DNA of 64,000 bases from Actinomycetes bacterium (GTDB taxonomy: Bacteria > Actinomycetota > Acidimicrobiia > Acidimicrobiales > RAAP-2), in NCBI GenBank assembly GCA_021793515.1, contig JAJYSP010000002.1, forward strand, positions 113,624 to 177,623, in the 5' to 3' direction. Shown piece after piece: positions 26,693-36,582 of this stretch; the first letter of the stretch is position 1, and the number at the start of each line of letters is the position of its first letter. The notes beneath the pieces were generated by a model. The model made no database searches. It worked only from the letters and a program-made list of their open reading frames with translations, and was not told where the DNA came from. A program made the position numbers and the translations under genes.

Positions 26693-28747
26693 TTGAGCAA
26701 ACCCCGGGTGGTTCATCTTGTGAATCCGAATCAAATCGAACACGATATTCTGCAGCCGGCCGTGAGTCGCGTACACCTCATCGGGCAGTTGGACCTCGTC
26801 AGTGAGAACCGAGACGGTAAGTCCCTTGGTGAGTGGGCCAGCGAGGTGATTGAGCGAGTCGGGGAGAATGCGCAGAAAGCGAAGACCTTCAGGTACTTCC
26901 CAGCGGCCCTCGCGATTTGGCTGACACAGCACGCACAGCAGCCAGAAGCACACGCCTTTTGGACCGGACTACCGGACTGGGTGCAACAGGGCAAGCTCGG
27001 TCCCGAGTACGTCACGGCGCTCCAATGTCTGCGGCTAAACGACTTTCAGGCCGCCCTCATCAACAGCAACCGATACGTGCAGGCCGCAAGAATTCATGCG
27101 CTGCTTCCGCCGTTCGCCATACCCGATCTCTTCAAGAAGGTTCGGATGGCCGCCCGAAACGGCTGGGACGCTGGCGACCTGCGTAATCACCTACTCGAGT
27201 CGACCAGTACCTCAGCGGTGTCAGTCAGGTACCTGCTTGAGTACGCGCCCGAGGAGGCCGATGACCTCCTGGACCGAATGATGAAGGCGTTGAGGATCCC
27301 CAGTACGGCCAGTGAACTGTTGCCCTCCCACATCGCGACCGTTACTGATAGCACCGATTCGATTTCCGTGGGATTGAAGGGGTCACCCGCATCGAGTCCA
27401 CGAATTCATCTCGACGCTCTCGACTACCCGACGCTCGAAGTGTTTCTTCCCCCAGTACCCGATGCTCAGTGGTCGCTCAAGGGGACAACCGTTTCGGAGG
27501 TTGGACAGGGTTGCGAACAGCCCGCTCCAATTCCGCCGGTCGTTGTACAGCTCGGCGGGGGCGATCCGATTACTCTGCTCCCCACGGGTTTACCCGTACT
27601 CGTCTTTTCTAATTTGGGCCGCTACATCAAGTCTGGAGTTCTACCCAAAATGGGCGGCATGTTGGTGGTTAATCACGGTCTTCATCTGAAACCGGATCCG
27701 TACGCTGACCTGGGACGCCTGAGGGGAGATTGGGGCACGCATACGGCGTACGTGGTGGCCGGCATCGATTACGAGGTGTGCAGCAGCGACGGAGCGCGCG
27801 TAGCGCTCGTCCCGTCACGATCCGACATCAGCGTCGAAGAGGTGTTCGTACCGCGTTTGCGTTTCGCGGGCTCGCAGCCGGTCTATTCCGAGGTACCGAG
27901 ATTGTTAGCCGATCGCGCCCTGATCATCGATAACGCTGCCGGCATCGCCTCGCAACGGCTGTCCGGGGATTCCGTCGTTGACAAGGATCATGGACCGATC
28001 GTGTCGCTCTCGATCAAGGGAGAACGACTTGGGGACTCCTACGAAATTGAAGGACTCGTGATGCGGGGCGCACGATTGACGACGACGTCCACCACACTCC
28101 TACCAGGTCGTCCGACACACGCCGAGCTCACTCTTCCGATCGGTTGGAGCGGCCCCGAGACCATTGAACTCGTTCACAACGGTGATCACGCCCTCGTGGT
28201 ATCGGACTCTACGGGTCAAACGTACGACCTAACGATTGAAGTGCCCTCGTTGAGCTGGGCGGTGCATCGTCGACAAATCGAATCCCCAGAATGGACCACA
28301 CTGCTACGAGAGCACGCTGACTTACCAAAGATCGAAGGCCTGCGCGTCTATCACGGTGAAGCCACGTCACCAAACGTGACCGTGATGGCGGGTGGTCGTC
28401 CAGTGCAGAGCTTGGTCCCTGCGAATCAGGGACTCAGTGGCACGTCATCATCGCACTACTACGACCTACGAAGTGTCCACGGATTGGCCCGAACCAACGT
28501 TCACGAAACAGTCGAAATTCGAGCGCGCCTGTGTGGCGTTGACATAGTACTCATGCGTTTCGCGGCGATGGCGAAGAAGGTCCAGTGGAAGTCAGTGTCA
28601 CTGCGGGATGTCGCGAGTGAAGCCGGCTACACGGAAGACGAGATGCGAGCAGCTCGAAACGCGAACCGTGAAGCCGAGTCCAGCGAATGCAGGGAGCGTG
28701 ACCGACTCTTGACGGAGAGTCTGAGAAGAAGGAGTCGAGGTCTGTGA
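26693..28747 (+). CDS. unrecognised 684-aa partner of the DUF1998 helicase
   Basis: I do not recognise a family. Residues ~1-200 look helical, with a compact FRYFPAALAIWLTQHAQ and RYVQAARIHALLPPFAIPDLFKKV. Residues ~240-600 look beta-rich (VVVQLGGGDPITLLPTGLPVLVF, GLVMRGARLTTTSTTLLPG). The C-terminus is helical and charged (YTEDEMRAARNANREAESSEC). No catalytic motif, signal or membrane segment is visible. TTG 26693 lacks a good RBS; GTG 26708 or 26720 are alternatives. Its stop overlaps the helicase start (GTGA), so the two are translated together. Position and coupling recall the accessory protein paired with DruE in Druantia type III, but homology is untested. Confidence 0.75.
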   Translation: MSKPRVVHLVNPNQIEHDILQPAVSRVHLIGQLDLVSENRDGKSLGEWASEVIERVGENAQKAKTFRYFPAALAIWLTQHAQQPEAHAFWTGLPDWVQQGKLGPEYVTALQCLRLNDFQAALINSNRYVQAARIHALLPPFAIPDLFKKVRMAARNGWDAGDLRNHLLESTSTSAVSVRYLLEYAPEEADDLLDRMMKALRIPSTASELLPSHIATVTDSTDSISVGLKGSPASSPRIHLDALDYPTLEVFLPPVPDAQWSLKGTTVSEVGQGCEQPAPIPPVVVQLGGGDPITLLPTGLPVLVFSNLGRYIKSGVLPKMGGMLVVNHGLHLKPDPYADLGRLRGDWGTHTAYVVAGIDYEVCSSDGARVALVPSRSDISVEEVFVPRLRFAGSQPVYSEVPRLLADRALIIDNAAGIASQRLSGDSVVDKDHGPIVSLSIKGERLGDSYEIEGLVMRGARLTTTSTTLLPGRPTHAELTLPIGWSGPETIELVHNGDHALVVSDSTGQTYDLTIEVPSLSWAVHRRQIESPEWTTLLREHADLPKIEGLRVYHGEATSPNVTVMAGGRPVQSLVPANQGLSGTSSSHYYDLRSVHGLARTNVHETVEIRARLCGVDIVLMRFAAMAKKVQWKSVSLRDVASEAGYTEDEMRAARNANREAESSECRERDRLLTESLRRRSRGL

Positions 28748-31700
28748 GCGAATTCAATCCAGTGAGAGCGGCTGATGCAGTCACCGCGGCGTACAGCAAT
28801 TTCCTCGGGTCTTCGTTTTCGCCCCGTCGAAACGAAGTGGCTACGGCCTACGCCGCAGCATTGCGCAATGCGAATGCGACCCAAGCCACTTCGAGCTTGC
28901 TCCTTGAACCCCGCCGCACGTACACGCAAGGGGCCCGCATCAACGACCTAGTAACGGAGGGAACGCTCGCGTCCCCGTTCCGTGATCTCGTCAACGCGGG
29001 CGAAGTCCATCCGTCGCTCTACGACCACCAAGAACGGGCGGTACGCACGGCCATCAATGACGTGCGCAATGTCGTCATTGCCACCGGAACAGGCTCAGGT
29101 AAGACCGAGGCCTTTCTGCTTCCGATCGTTAACGGTCTGCTCAAGGAACACGACGCTGGACGATTGACGACCAACGTCAGAGCCATTCTCCTGTATCCAA
29201 TGAACGCGTTGGCGAACGATCAGATGAAGCGGATCCGTGAGATGTTTCGCCATCTCCCACCGGAGATCACGTTCGGCAGGTACATCGGTGCCACGGAGCA
29301 CCGGCAGGCTGACGCCGAGAAGGACTGGCTCGAACGCAACGGGCGAAACACCGTTCGTCCGGCTAACGAATTGATCAGTCGCGACGTCATGGACGAGACA
29401 CCACCTCACCTCCTTCTCACCAACTACGCGATGCTCGAGCGACTCCTCCTACTCCCAAAATCAAGTCGTCTCTTCTCGGAGGAACTGCAGTGGATCGTCC
29501 TCGACGAGGTCCACAGCTACGACGGCGCTCGTGGTACCGAAATGGCCTTCCTTCTGCGGCGCCTGCGCCAGCGAACGGTAGGCGTGCGCGGGCGACTTCA
29601 GTGCTTCGCTGCGTCGGCGACCCTCGGCGACGGGCCAGCGAGCGCCCCCGCCGTCGCCAAGTACGCGACCGAGCTCTTTGACGAACCCTTCGACGCCGCA
29701 GGTGTCATCACGCCGACCCACGTCCCCATGGTTATCGACCCCGGTAGCTCAACTCTCCAGACGGCGGCACTGACCCAGTTGGGTCAGAACTTGGCGCTGA
29801 ACCTTGACGATCCTGCGTGGGCGGGCCTCAGGGAGCAACTCCGCCAGGATCCAGCCTCCCTACCAGTGCGCTACCACCAGATCGTCCGAAGCCCCGCCGG
29901 CGCCTTCGTGTGTCTCAGTCCATCGCACCCAGACGGGATCGACAAACCGCGGATCACGTTACAGCCAGGCAGAAGCTGTGTGGAATGCCGCAAAATCGGA
30001 GTAGAGAGTCGTCTGATGGAGCTAGCGGCGTGCCGCAGTTGTGGCGCTGAGTACCTACGTGGAAGGGAGCGAGGCGGACGACTCGAGCTGGTCGGTCCGT
30101 ACGACGAGTCGCCGACACTGTTGCTCCTCGGAATGACGCGAACGCCACTCGATCCGCCGGGGATCGCTTCCTGGTCTCCCGGGGAAGACAGCGCCGAACG
30201 CGACGACTCCTACGGCGAAGCCGAGGTTGAGCACAGCCCTAAGTCGGTATGTACCCAGTGCCTGAAGGTGTCGGGCCCAACTGCCATCTGTGAGTGCGGA
30301 AGTTCTTCACTCGTCGATGTCTTTGTTCGCAAGGTCTCGAACGGTTCTACCAACGGTCACTGTCTGCACTGCGGGTACGCGGGGACAGGGTTTGGCCCCA
30401 TCGCCCGGGCGGTACCGGGTGTCGACTCGTTGAGCGCGGTGCTGGCGTCGAGCCTCTACGCGTCAATTCCTCCGGCTCCCGGCAGTAGCGCACCCGGCGG
30501 GGAAAGAAAGCTCCTGGCGTTCTCCGACAGCAGACAGGACGCCGCCTACTTCGCGCCGTTCCTGCAAGTCGAGAACGGGAAGTACCTTCGCCGCAGCGTC
30601 ATCTACGAGGCGCTGACTGGGCTAGCCGACGATCGGGCGTACTCGGCCCCGTACGAGTCGGAAGTCGTGAGCGCACAACTAGCCCCCCTGCTGGACGATC
30701 TGGGGCTTGCTCGCGGTAATCCATCCATTCAGATGGCTCGCACGTGGCTCCGCGCCGAGTTGATCCCGCGGGACACCAGACAGTCCCTGGAAGGAGTGGG
30801 CCTGCTTCGGTGCAGCCTGAACGGCGCCAGTCTCTCGACCTCCGCTCAGGTCCTCTCGTCGTACGGCGTTGAGAAACCTGAACTCGTTGTTCGGATGCTG
30901 CTGGACACGATGAGACTTGACGGCGCCGTCGGTACGCAGGGGGCAGTCAACGCCAAGGACCCGGTCTTCGCCCCGATTCTGGCGGAGCACCAGTACGTCC
31001 TCAACGGCAAGACGCCGCCAAATCTACCCGTCCACCGATGGGTCGGCTCGGATCGCGACACGAAGAATCGCCGCACTCGAATCGTCCGCAAGGCCCTCGA
31101 CCGTGCAGGTTCATCAGTGCATGCGGTTGATGTCCTAGAAGAGATCTGGACCGCCCTTCTTGACGCTGGGGTTCTGCTCGGTCGAGATTCCAGGTTCAAC
31201 GTCCCGCTCGACTCCTGGTACTTCGACCTTCCCCGCAACGGGCGGTACTTCTGCGGGACCTGTCGACGCTGGACCTGGCTCGGAGGTTCGATTTGTCCCA
31301 CTCCCTCCTGTGGCGGAACCCCGGTCGAGACCGAGCAGGCACTCGACTACTGGGGATCGCTGTACAGCACGCGAGATCGAATTCAGCCACTGCGGGTCGA
31401 AGAACACACCGCACAGTGGACGAGCGACGAAGCCCAACGTATCCAGGAAGAATTCGTCAAGGGCCACGTCAACGTCCTGTCATGCTCGACCACCTTTGAA
31501 ATGGGCGTCGACGTGGGTGCGGTCCAAGCGGTGCTGTGCCGAAACGTACCGCCAACTCCGGCCAACTACATCCAACGCGCCGGGCGCGCCGGTCGCCGCG
31601 AGGGAGATGCGTCACTGGTCGTGACCCTCGCTCGGACGCGGAGTCACGATGCGTACTACTCATCCCAGCCCGAGCGCCTCGTATCGGGCGTCGTTCCGGT

Positions 31701-33315
31701 GCCTTCGATCGACATCGACAATGCGAACCTCGCCCGTCGGCATCTGTACGCAACGGCCCTGTCGCGTTTCTTGAGCGAGACGTTTCCGGATCAGCCCGGC
31801 GGATTGAAATCAGGAGACTTCTTCGAAGCCGACGGCGGCCGTACAGACGAGCCATCGCCCGCCGAGCGATTCGCCAAGTGGGTCGCCGGACCCGGGCTTG
31901 TGTCGGTCCCCGCCGCCGACATCGGGTTCACTGTTTCGGTCAATCTAGAGCTCGGGATTCCAACGCCGGGTACATGGACCGGCGTCCTGACCTCAACTGA
32001 CGCTGATCACCCGGGACCTTTGACTGTCGCCCGTGAGGCGTTCGTGGACGACATCAAAATTGTTCGTGATCGTCGAGAGCAGGTATCAGCACGAATCGAT
32101 GACCCCGAGACCGACCCGAGTAGTCGGGGGAAACTGAACAGCTTTCGGACTGTACTGTTCCGCACGGAAGACACGCTTCGTGCCAAGGACGCAATCGGCG
32201 AATTGGCCAACAACGGCGTCCTGCCCAAGTATGGATTCCCGGTTGATGTCGTTGGCCTGCACCCCGTGACCGCCGACCGGGCCACCGTTACGGGGCTCGA
32301 CAAGCTGAACCTGACTCGCGACCTTCGAATCGCGCTGAGGGAGTACGCCCCTGGTAACGAGGTGATGGCCGCCGGCAACATCGTCAAGTCAGTCGGGTTA
32401 AAGACACTTTCGGGCTACAACCTCCTGCTGTCCGAATTCGTGACGTGCGACGAGTGCGACTGGTTCACTCATACGTTGATTGCCGACGTGGGCAGTGAGG
32501 TTGATCTTCCAACCGTCTGTGGTTCGTGTGGCGGACCCGTGGAGAAGCGGCGCTTCATCGAGCCCCGGTACGGATTCATTGGTGAAGTCCAGAAGGACGT
32601 CGGTGGCTCACGTCGGCCCATCAGTCGATTGGGCACCAAGACCTACCTGTCGTACGAGGCCGAGAGCGCCGCCGGCGACGAGATCGAGTGGACGGAGCTG
32701 TCATCCACGCTCAGTTATCGCGGCGGGCGAATCGCGAAGAGGCTGACACTCACCACGATGCCGCAGATGACGTGTCTGTACTGCGGCTACGTCGAGCTCG
32801 GCGCGAAGAAGAAGGCGCAGCAACAAGGTCATCGCAACTACCGCAGTGCGGACCCCGATGCCCTCTGTACCAAGACCCTGTACACGTTGAAGTTGGGTCA
32901 CCCGCACCGCACCGAACTACTGGAGATACGTCTGTCGTCAGCGACCCCCGCCTGCGTCTGTGGTGACCCGGTGTGTGCCGGTGCGTGGCGATCCCTCGCG
33001 GCTTCACTCGCTGTGGGAGCGGCGCGATTACTCAAGGTGAGCACGCTCGACATCGACGCCGACATCACCGGTGGTCGCGAGCCACGTGTCGTCATCTTCG
33101 ACACGGCCGCCGGCGGCGCCGGGTACACGAAAACCATCAGCGAGAAGATTCCCGAACTCCTACGAAGCGCGCTGGGGGTCGTGCAGAACTGCGGCTGTAC
33201 GCCAGACGGTTCGTGTTACCAGTGTCTTCGTAATTACCAGAATCAGACGCACCACGAGCATCTATCTCGCGCGACCGCTCAGTTGCTGCTGGGTCAAGCG
33301 CTCGCCTCGTTCTGA
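28744..33315 (+). CDS. DEXH-box helicase with C-terminal DUF1998 (MrfA/DruE-like), 1523 aa
   Basis: A large superfamily 2 helicase. Walker A ATGTGSGKTEAF is near residue 113, the YPMNALANDQMKRIRE motif near 155, DEVH near 252 and the motif VI region IQRAGRAGRREG near 944. Between the helicase lobes lie three cysteine pairs or clusters (CVECRKIG, CRSCGAEY, CLHCGYAG) that look like zinc ribbons. The last ~120 residues are a DUF1998-type module: CVCGDPVCAG, FDTAAGGAGY, then CGCTPDGSCYQCLRNYQNQ with H and R. This architecture occurs in MrfA repair helicases and in antiphage DruE and DpdJ proteins. The setting beside restriction genes in an island favours defense. Confidence 0.88.
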   Translation: MSEFNPVRAADAVTAAYSNFLGSSFSPRRNEVATAYAAALRNANATQATSSLLLEPRRTYTQGARINDLVTEGTLASPFRDLVNAGEVHPSLYDHQERAVRTAINDVRNVVIATGTGSGKTEAFLLPIVNGLLKEHDAGRLTTNVRAILLYPMNALANDQMKRIREMFRHLPPEITFGRYIGATEHRQADAEKDWLERNGRNTVRPANELISRDVMDETPPHLLLTNYAMLERLLLLPKSSRLFSEELQWIVLDEVHSYDGARGTEMAFLLRRLRQRTVGVRGRLQCFAASATLGDGPASAPAVAKYATELFDEPFDAAGVITPTHVPMVIDPGSSTLQTAALTQLGQNLALNLDDPAWAGLREQLRQDPASLPVRYHQIVRSPAGAFVCLSPSHPDGIDKPRITLQPGRSCVECRKIGVESRLMELAACRSCGAEYLRGRERGGRLELVGPYDESPTLLLLGMTRTPLDPPGIASWSPGEDSAERDDSYGEAEVEHSPKSVCTQCLKVSGPTAICECGSSSLVDVFVRKVSNGSTNGHCLHCGYAGTGFGPIARAVPGVDSLSAVLASSLYASIPPAPGSSAPGGERKLLAFSDSRQDAAYFAPFLQVENGKYLRRSVIYEALTGLADDRAYSAPYESEVVSAQLAPLLDDLGLARGNPSIQMARTWLRAELIPRDTRQSLEGVGLLRCSLNGASLSTSAQVLSSYGVEKPELVVRMLLDTMRLDGAVGTQGAVNAKDPVFAPILAEHQYVLNGKTPPNLPVHRWVGSDRDTKNRRTRIVRKALDRAGSSVHAVDVLEEIWTALLDAGVLLGRDSRFNVPLDSWYFDLPRNGRYFCGTCRRWTWLGGSICPTPSCGGTPVETEQALDYWGSLYSTRDRIQPLRVEEHTAQWTSDEAQRIQEEFVKGHVNVLSCSTTFEMGVDVGAVQAVLCRNVPPTPANYIQRAGRAGRREGDASLVVTLARTRSHDAYYSSQPERLVSGVVPVPSIDIDNANLARRHLYATALSRFLSETFPDQPGGLKSGDFFEADGGRTDEPSPAERFAKWVAGPGLVSVPAADIGFTVSVNLELGIPTPGTWTGVLTSTDADHPGPLTVAREAFVDDIKIVRDRREQVSARIDDPETDPSSRGKLNSFRTVLFRTEDTLRAKDAIGELANNGVLPKYGFPVDVVGLHPVTADRATVTGLDKLNLTRDLRIALREYAPGNEVMAAGNIVKSVGLKTLSGYNLLLSEFVTCDECDWFTHTLIADVGSEVDLPTVCGSCGGPVEKRRFIEPRYGFIGEVQKDVGGSRRPISRLGTKTYLSYEAESAAGDEIEWTELSSTLSYRGGRIAKRLTLTTMPQMTCLYCGYVELGAKKKAQQQGHRNYRSADPDALCTKTLYTLKLGHPHRTELLEIRLSSATPACVCGDPVCAGAWRSLAASLAVGAARLLKVSTLDIDADITGGREPRVVIFDTAAGGAGYTKTISEKIPELLRSALGVVQNCGCTPDGSCYQCLRNYQNQTHHEHLSRATAQLLLGQALASF

Positions 33316-33544
33316 CGCGCCGCCAGATCCAGTAGCCAGGGAGTGGTTCAATCTCATCAATGTCGGTAGTTGGCATTCAGCCACTTGAGAGCATGCAATC
33401 TCTTAGCGACGTTCAGAAACATGGCGCGGGAATCGAAGCTTAGAGTTGGAATTCTGCTGCCCGATGTGGTCATTCGGTTATCCGACTGAGTAGGGCAGAC
33501 TGGTCAGGGCGGAATCGATTGCGCCCTCGGACAAACCAGGAACG

Positions 33545-35092
33545 GTGACAGGGGTGAGCGAGATGGGGAGTTCAATCGGGGACGCGGAGGCGCCGCTCAG
33601 TGCCGCCCCGATTTCTCTAAGCGATCTCGAGTCGTATCTAGGGCGCGCCTCCGATCTCCTTCGTGGCGCCATTGACCAGGCCGACTTCAAGGCCTACATA
33701 TTCCCCCTCATGTTCTTTAAACGCATCAGTGACGTCTATCTCGAGGAGTATCAGCAAGCCCTCGCCGAATCTGACGGCGACCACGAATTCGCGAAATTCA
33801 CCGAGAATCACCGATTCCAGATCCCCGACGGATGCCTTTGGGACGATGTCCGCCGCCGGACCGAGAACGTAGGTCAGGCTCTCGTATCCGCCATGCGTGG
33901 CATCGAGCGAGCCAATCCCGACACCCTCTTCGGCATCTTCGGCGGGGCATCGTGGACGAACAAGACTAAGTTGCCCGATCGGACCCTCGTCGACCTCATC
34001 GAACACTTCTCTTCGAAGTCCCTGACCAACTCAAACGTGGCGCCGGATGTCTTCGGTCAGGCCTACGAGTACCTCATCAAACGTTTCGCTGATCAGTCAA
34101 ACAAGAAGGCAGGCGAGTACTACACGCCTCGTTCTGTCGTACGTCTTCTGGTGAACATTCTCGATCCTCGAGAGGGCGAAACGGTTTACGACCCCGCCTG
34201 CGGGACGGGCGGCATGCTTATCGAAGTGATCGAACACGTGAAGGCGGCTGGTGGCAAACCTCAACTGCTCTGGGGCAAACTCTTCGGCCAGGAGAAAGTT
34301 CTGACCACCTCATCCATCGCCCGGATGAACCTCCTCATCCACGGCGTCGTTGACTTCAAGATCGTCAAAGACGATACCCTGCGATCACCCGCCTTCACTC
34401 ACAACGACCGCCTAGCCCGCTTCGACTGCGTCATCGCCAATCCCCCCTTCTCCCTCGAGTCGTGGGGCGAGGACCAGTGGCCGGCCGACAAGTGGGGTCG
34501 TAGCCAATTCGGTGGAACCCCACCAAGGAAGTACGGTGACTGGGCTTGGGTCCAACACATGGTTGCATCGATGACGCCACTGAACGGCCGCATCGCCGTC
34601 GTGGTGCCCCAAGGAGCCCTCTTTCGCAAGGCGAAGGAGGAGCCCGTGCGCCAGGCGATGATCGACGCCGACCTCATTGAAGCAGTCATCGGCCTCGCGC
34701 CCAACCTCTTCTACGGCACCGGTCTCGCGGCCGCAGTGATGATCCTGCGCACCCGCAAGCCAGAGGAGCACGCCGGTAAGGTGCTCTTCATCAACGCGGA
34801 ATCGCTGTATCAGCGTGGCCGCAATCAGAACTCCCTCGAGGCTGACCAGGCCGCCCGGATTCTTGACCTCTATCGAAACTTCGCCGACGTACCCGGTTTA
34901 AGTCACGTCGCAACAAAGGAAGATATCAAGACCAACGATTTCAGCCTCAATGTCCCCCTCTACGTTGCACCAGTTGCGAATGGCCCGGCCGTGACCTTGG
35001 AAGAGAGCCTCCAGCGCCTCCGTGTCGCGTACGACCAGGTCCGGTCCTCTCGTGCGGATCTCGAGGCCCAACTCACCAAGTGGGGACTCTGA
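33545..35092 (+). CDS. hsdM: type I restriction-modification, methyltransferase subunit 1
   Basis: An N6-adenine methyltransferase subunit, 515 aa. The N-terminal helical domain (LESYLGRASDLLRGAIDQADFKAYIFPLMFFKRISDVY) precedes the catalytic domain. Motif I is YDPACGTGGMLIE near residue 215 and motif IV is CVIANPPFSLESW near 295. GTG 33545 is the longest start; GTG 33554 or ATG 33563 are possible. The stop overlaps the next gene as TGATG. It is a paralogue of, not a copy of, the next gene. Confidence 0.93.
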   Translation: MTGVSEMGSSIGDAEAPLSAAPISLSDLESYLGRASDLLRGAIDQADFKAYIFPLMFFKRISDVYLEEYQQALAESDGDHEFAKFTENHRFQIPDGCLWDDVRRRTENVGQALVSAMRGIERANPDTLFGIFGGASWTNKTKLPDRTLVDLIEHFSSKSLTNSNVAPDVFGQAYEYLIKRFADQSNKKAGEYYTPRSVVRLLVNILDPREGETVYDPACGTGGMLIEVIEHVKAAGGKPQLLWGKLFGQEKVLTTSSIARMNLLIHGVVDFKIVKDDTLRSPAFTHNDRLARFDCVIANPPFSLESWGEDQWPADKWGRSQFGGTPPRKYGDWAWVQHMVASMTPLNGRIAVVVPQGALFRKAKEEPVRQAMIDADLIEAVIGLAPNLFYGTGLAAAVMILRTRKPEEHAGKVLFINAESLYQRGRNQNSLEADQAARILDLYRNFADVPGLSHVATKEDIKTNDFSLNVPLYVAPVANGPAVTLEESLQRLRVAYDQVRSSRADLEAQLTKWGL

Positions 35093-36582
35093 TGCCCGAA
35101 GGCCGCATCACACAGAGCGAGCTCGAGAGTTATCTGTGGGGAGCCGCCGTCATTCTTCGTGGTCTCATCGACGCCGGGGACTACAAGGGCTACATCTTCC
35201 CGATCGTGTTCTTGAAACGCGTGAGTGACGTCTGGGATGAGGAGCACGTCACTGCCCTCGCCGCCTACGACGATGAGGAACTGGCCGACCTACCTGAGAA
35301 CCACCGCTTCACGATTCCCCCGGGCTGTCACTGGGAGGACGTCCGCTCGACGGCGACCAACGTGGGGGCTCGCCTGCGCTCGGCCATGATCCAGATTGAA
35401 TCCGCTAACCCCGCCTCGCTGGAGGGCGTCTTCGGTGACGCCGAGTGGACCAACAAGGATCTTCTCCCTGACGCGACCCTGACGGCACTGGTCGAACATT
35501 TCTCCACACGAACCCTTTCCATCGCGAACCTGCCCGAGGACGAGCTAGGGAACGGCTACGAGTACCTCATCAAGCGCTTCGCCGACGACTCCGGACACAC
35601 GGCTCAGGAGTTCTATACCAACCGCACGCTCGTTCACCTCATGGCCGAGATGCTGAAACCCCAACCTGGCGAGAGTATCTACGATCCCACCTGCGGCACG
35701 GGAGGCATGCTCATCTCCTGTGCCGCCGAGGTGAAGAACCGGGGGCAAGAACACCGGGCTCTGCATCTCTACGGCCAGGAACGCAACTTCACCACCGCCT
35801 CGATTGCGAAGATGAACCTCTTTCTCCACGGCATCGAGGACGGTCAGATCGCCCAGGACGACACGCTGGTCAATCCGCGATTCCTAGATGACGCCGGGAG
35901 ACTCCGTCGCTTCGACCTCGTCCTGGCCAACCCTCCATACTCCATCAGCAACTGGGACCGCGTGGCTTTCACTGCGGATCGCTTCGGGCGAAACGTCTGG
36001 GGCGTCCCACCGCAGGGGCGTGCGGACTACGCCTTCTTCCAGCACATCGCGTGCTCGATGGATGAAAAGACCGGTCGTGCAGCCATCCTGTTCCCACACG
36101 GCGTTCTCTTTCGACAGGAGGAATCGGAGTTGCGCGAGAACCTCGTAAAATCTGGTCTCCTCGAAGCGGTGATTGGTCTCGGACCAGGTCTCTTCTACAA
36201 CTCGCCGATGGAGGCCGTCGTCGTGGTGCTTCGCTCCAAACGTCCTCCCGAGCAGTGCGACTCAGTCCTCTTCATTAACGCTGTCAATCAAGTGGCTCGC
36301 GAAAGGGCGCAGTCCTTCCTCTATCCCGAGCACCGCGCCACCATCCTCGGTGCGTACGAGGCCTTCAAGGGCAAACCGGGCCTCGCCGCGGTCGCCACCA
36401 CCGACGACATCGCGAGCAACGCGTACTCCCTCGCCATCCCTCTCTACGTCGCCGCGGTCGAGAGTCCTGCCACGACTCGGACAATCGAGTCCCTCGTCAG
36501 TCAGTGGCGAGTTGCAGCCGCTGCTGCCGACGCTGCCGTGATCACCGTCCTTGGAACCTTCGATACGGAGCGCAACCAATGA
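35092..36582 (+). CDS. hsdM: type I restriction-modification, methyltransferase subunit 2
   Basis: A second complete HsdM, 496 aa, starting at ATG 35092 inside the stop of the first. Motif I is YDPTCGTGGMLIS and motif IV is LVLANPPYSISNW; note NPPY here and NPPF in the first gene. Both have the same domain order, and shared stretches such as YEYLIKRFAD show paralogy, but they diverge enough to be old duplicates or separately acquired. Its stop overlaps hsdS (ATGA). Confidence 0.93.
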   Translation: MPEGRITQSELESYLWGAAVILRGLIDAGDYKGYIFPIVFLKRVSDVWDEEHVTALAAYDDEELADLPENHRFTIPPGCHWEDVRSTATNVGARLRSAMIQIESANPASLEGVFGDAEWTNKDLLPDATLTALVEHFSTRTLSIANLPEDELGNGYEYLIKRFADDSGHTAQEFYTNRTLVHLMAEMLKPQPGESIYDPTCGTGGMLISCAAEVKNRGQEHRALHLYGQERNFTTASIAKMNLFLHGIEDGQIAQDDTLVNPRFLDDAGRLRRFDLVLANPPYSISNWDRVAFTADRFGRNVWGVPPQGRADYAFFQHIACSMDEKTGRAAILFPHGVLFRQEESELRENLVKSGLLEAVIGLGPGLFYNSPMEAVVVVLRSKRPPEQCDSVLFINAVNQVARERAQSFLYPEHRATILGAYEAFKGKPGLAAVATTDDIASNAYSLAIPLYVAAVESPATTRTIESLVSQWRVAAAAADAAVITVLGTFDTERNQ

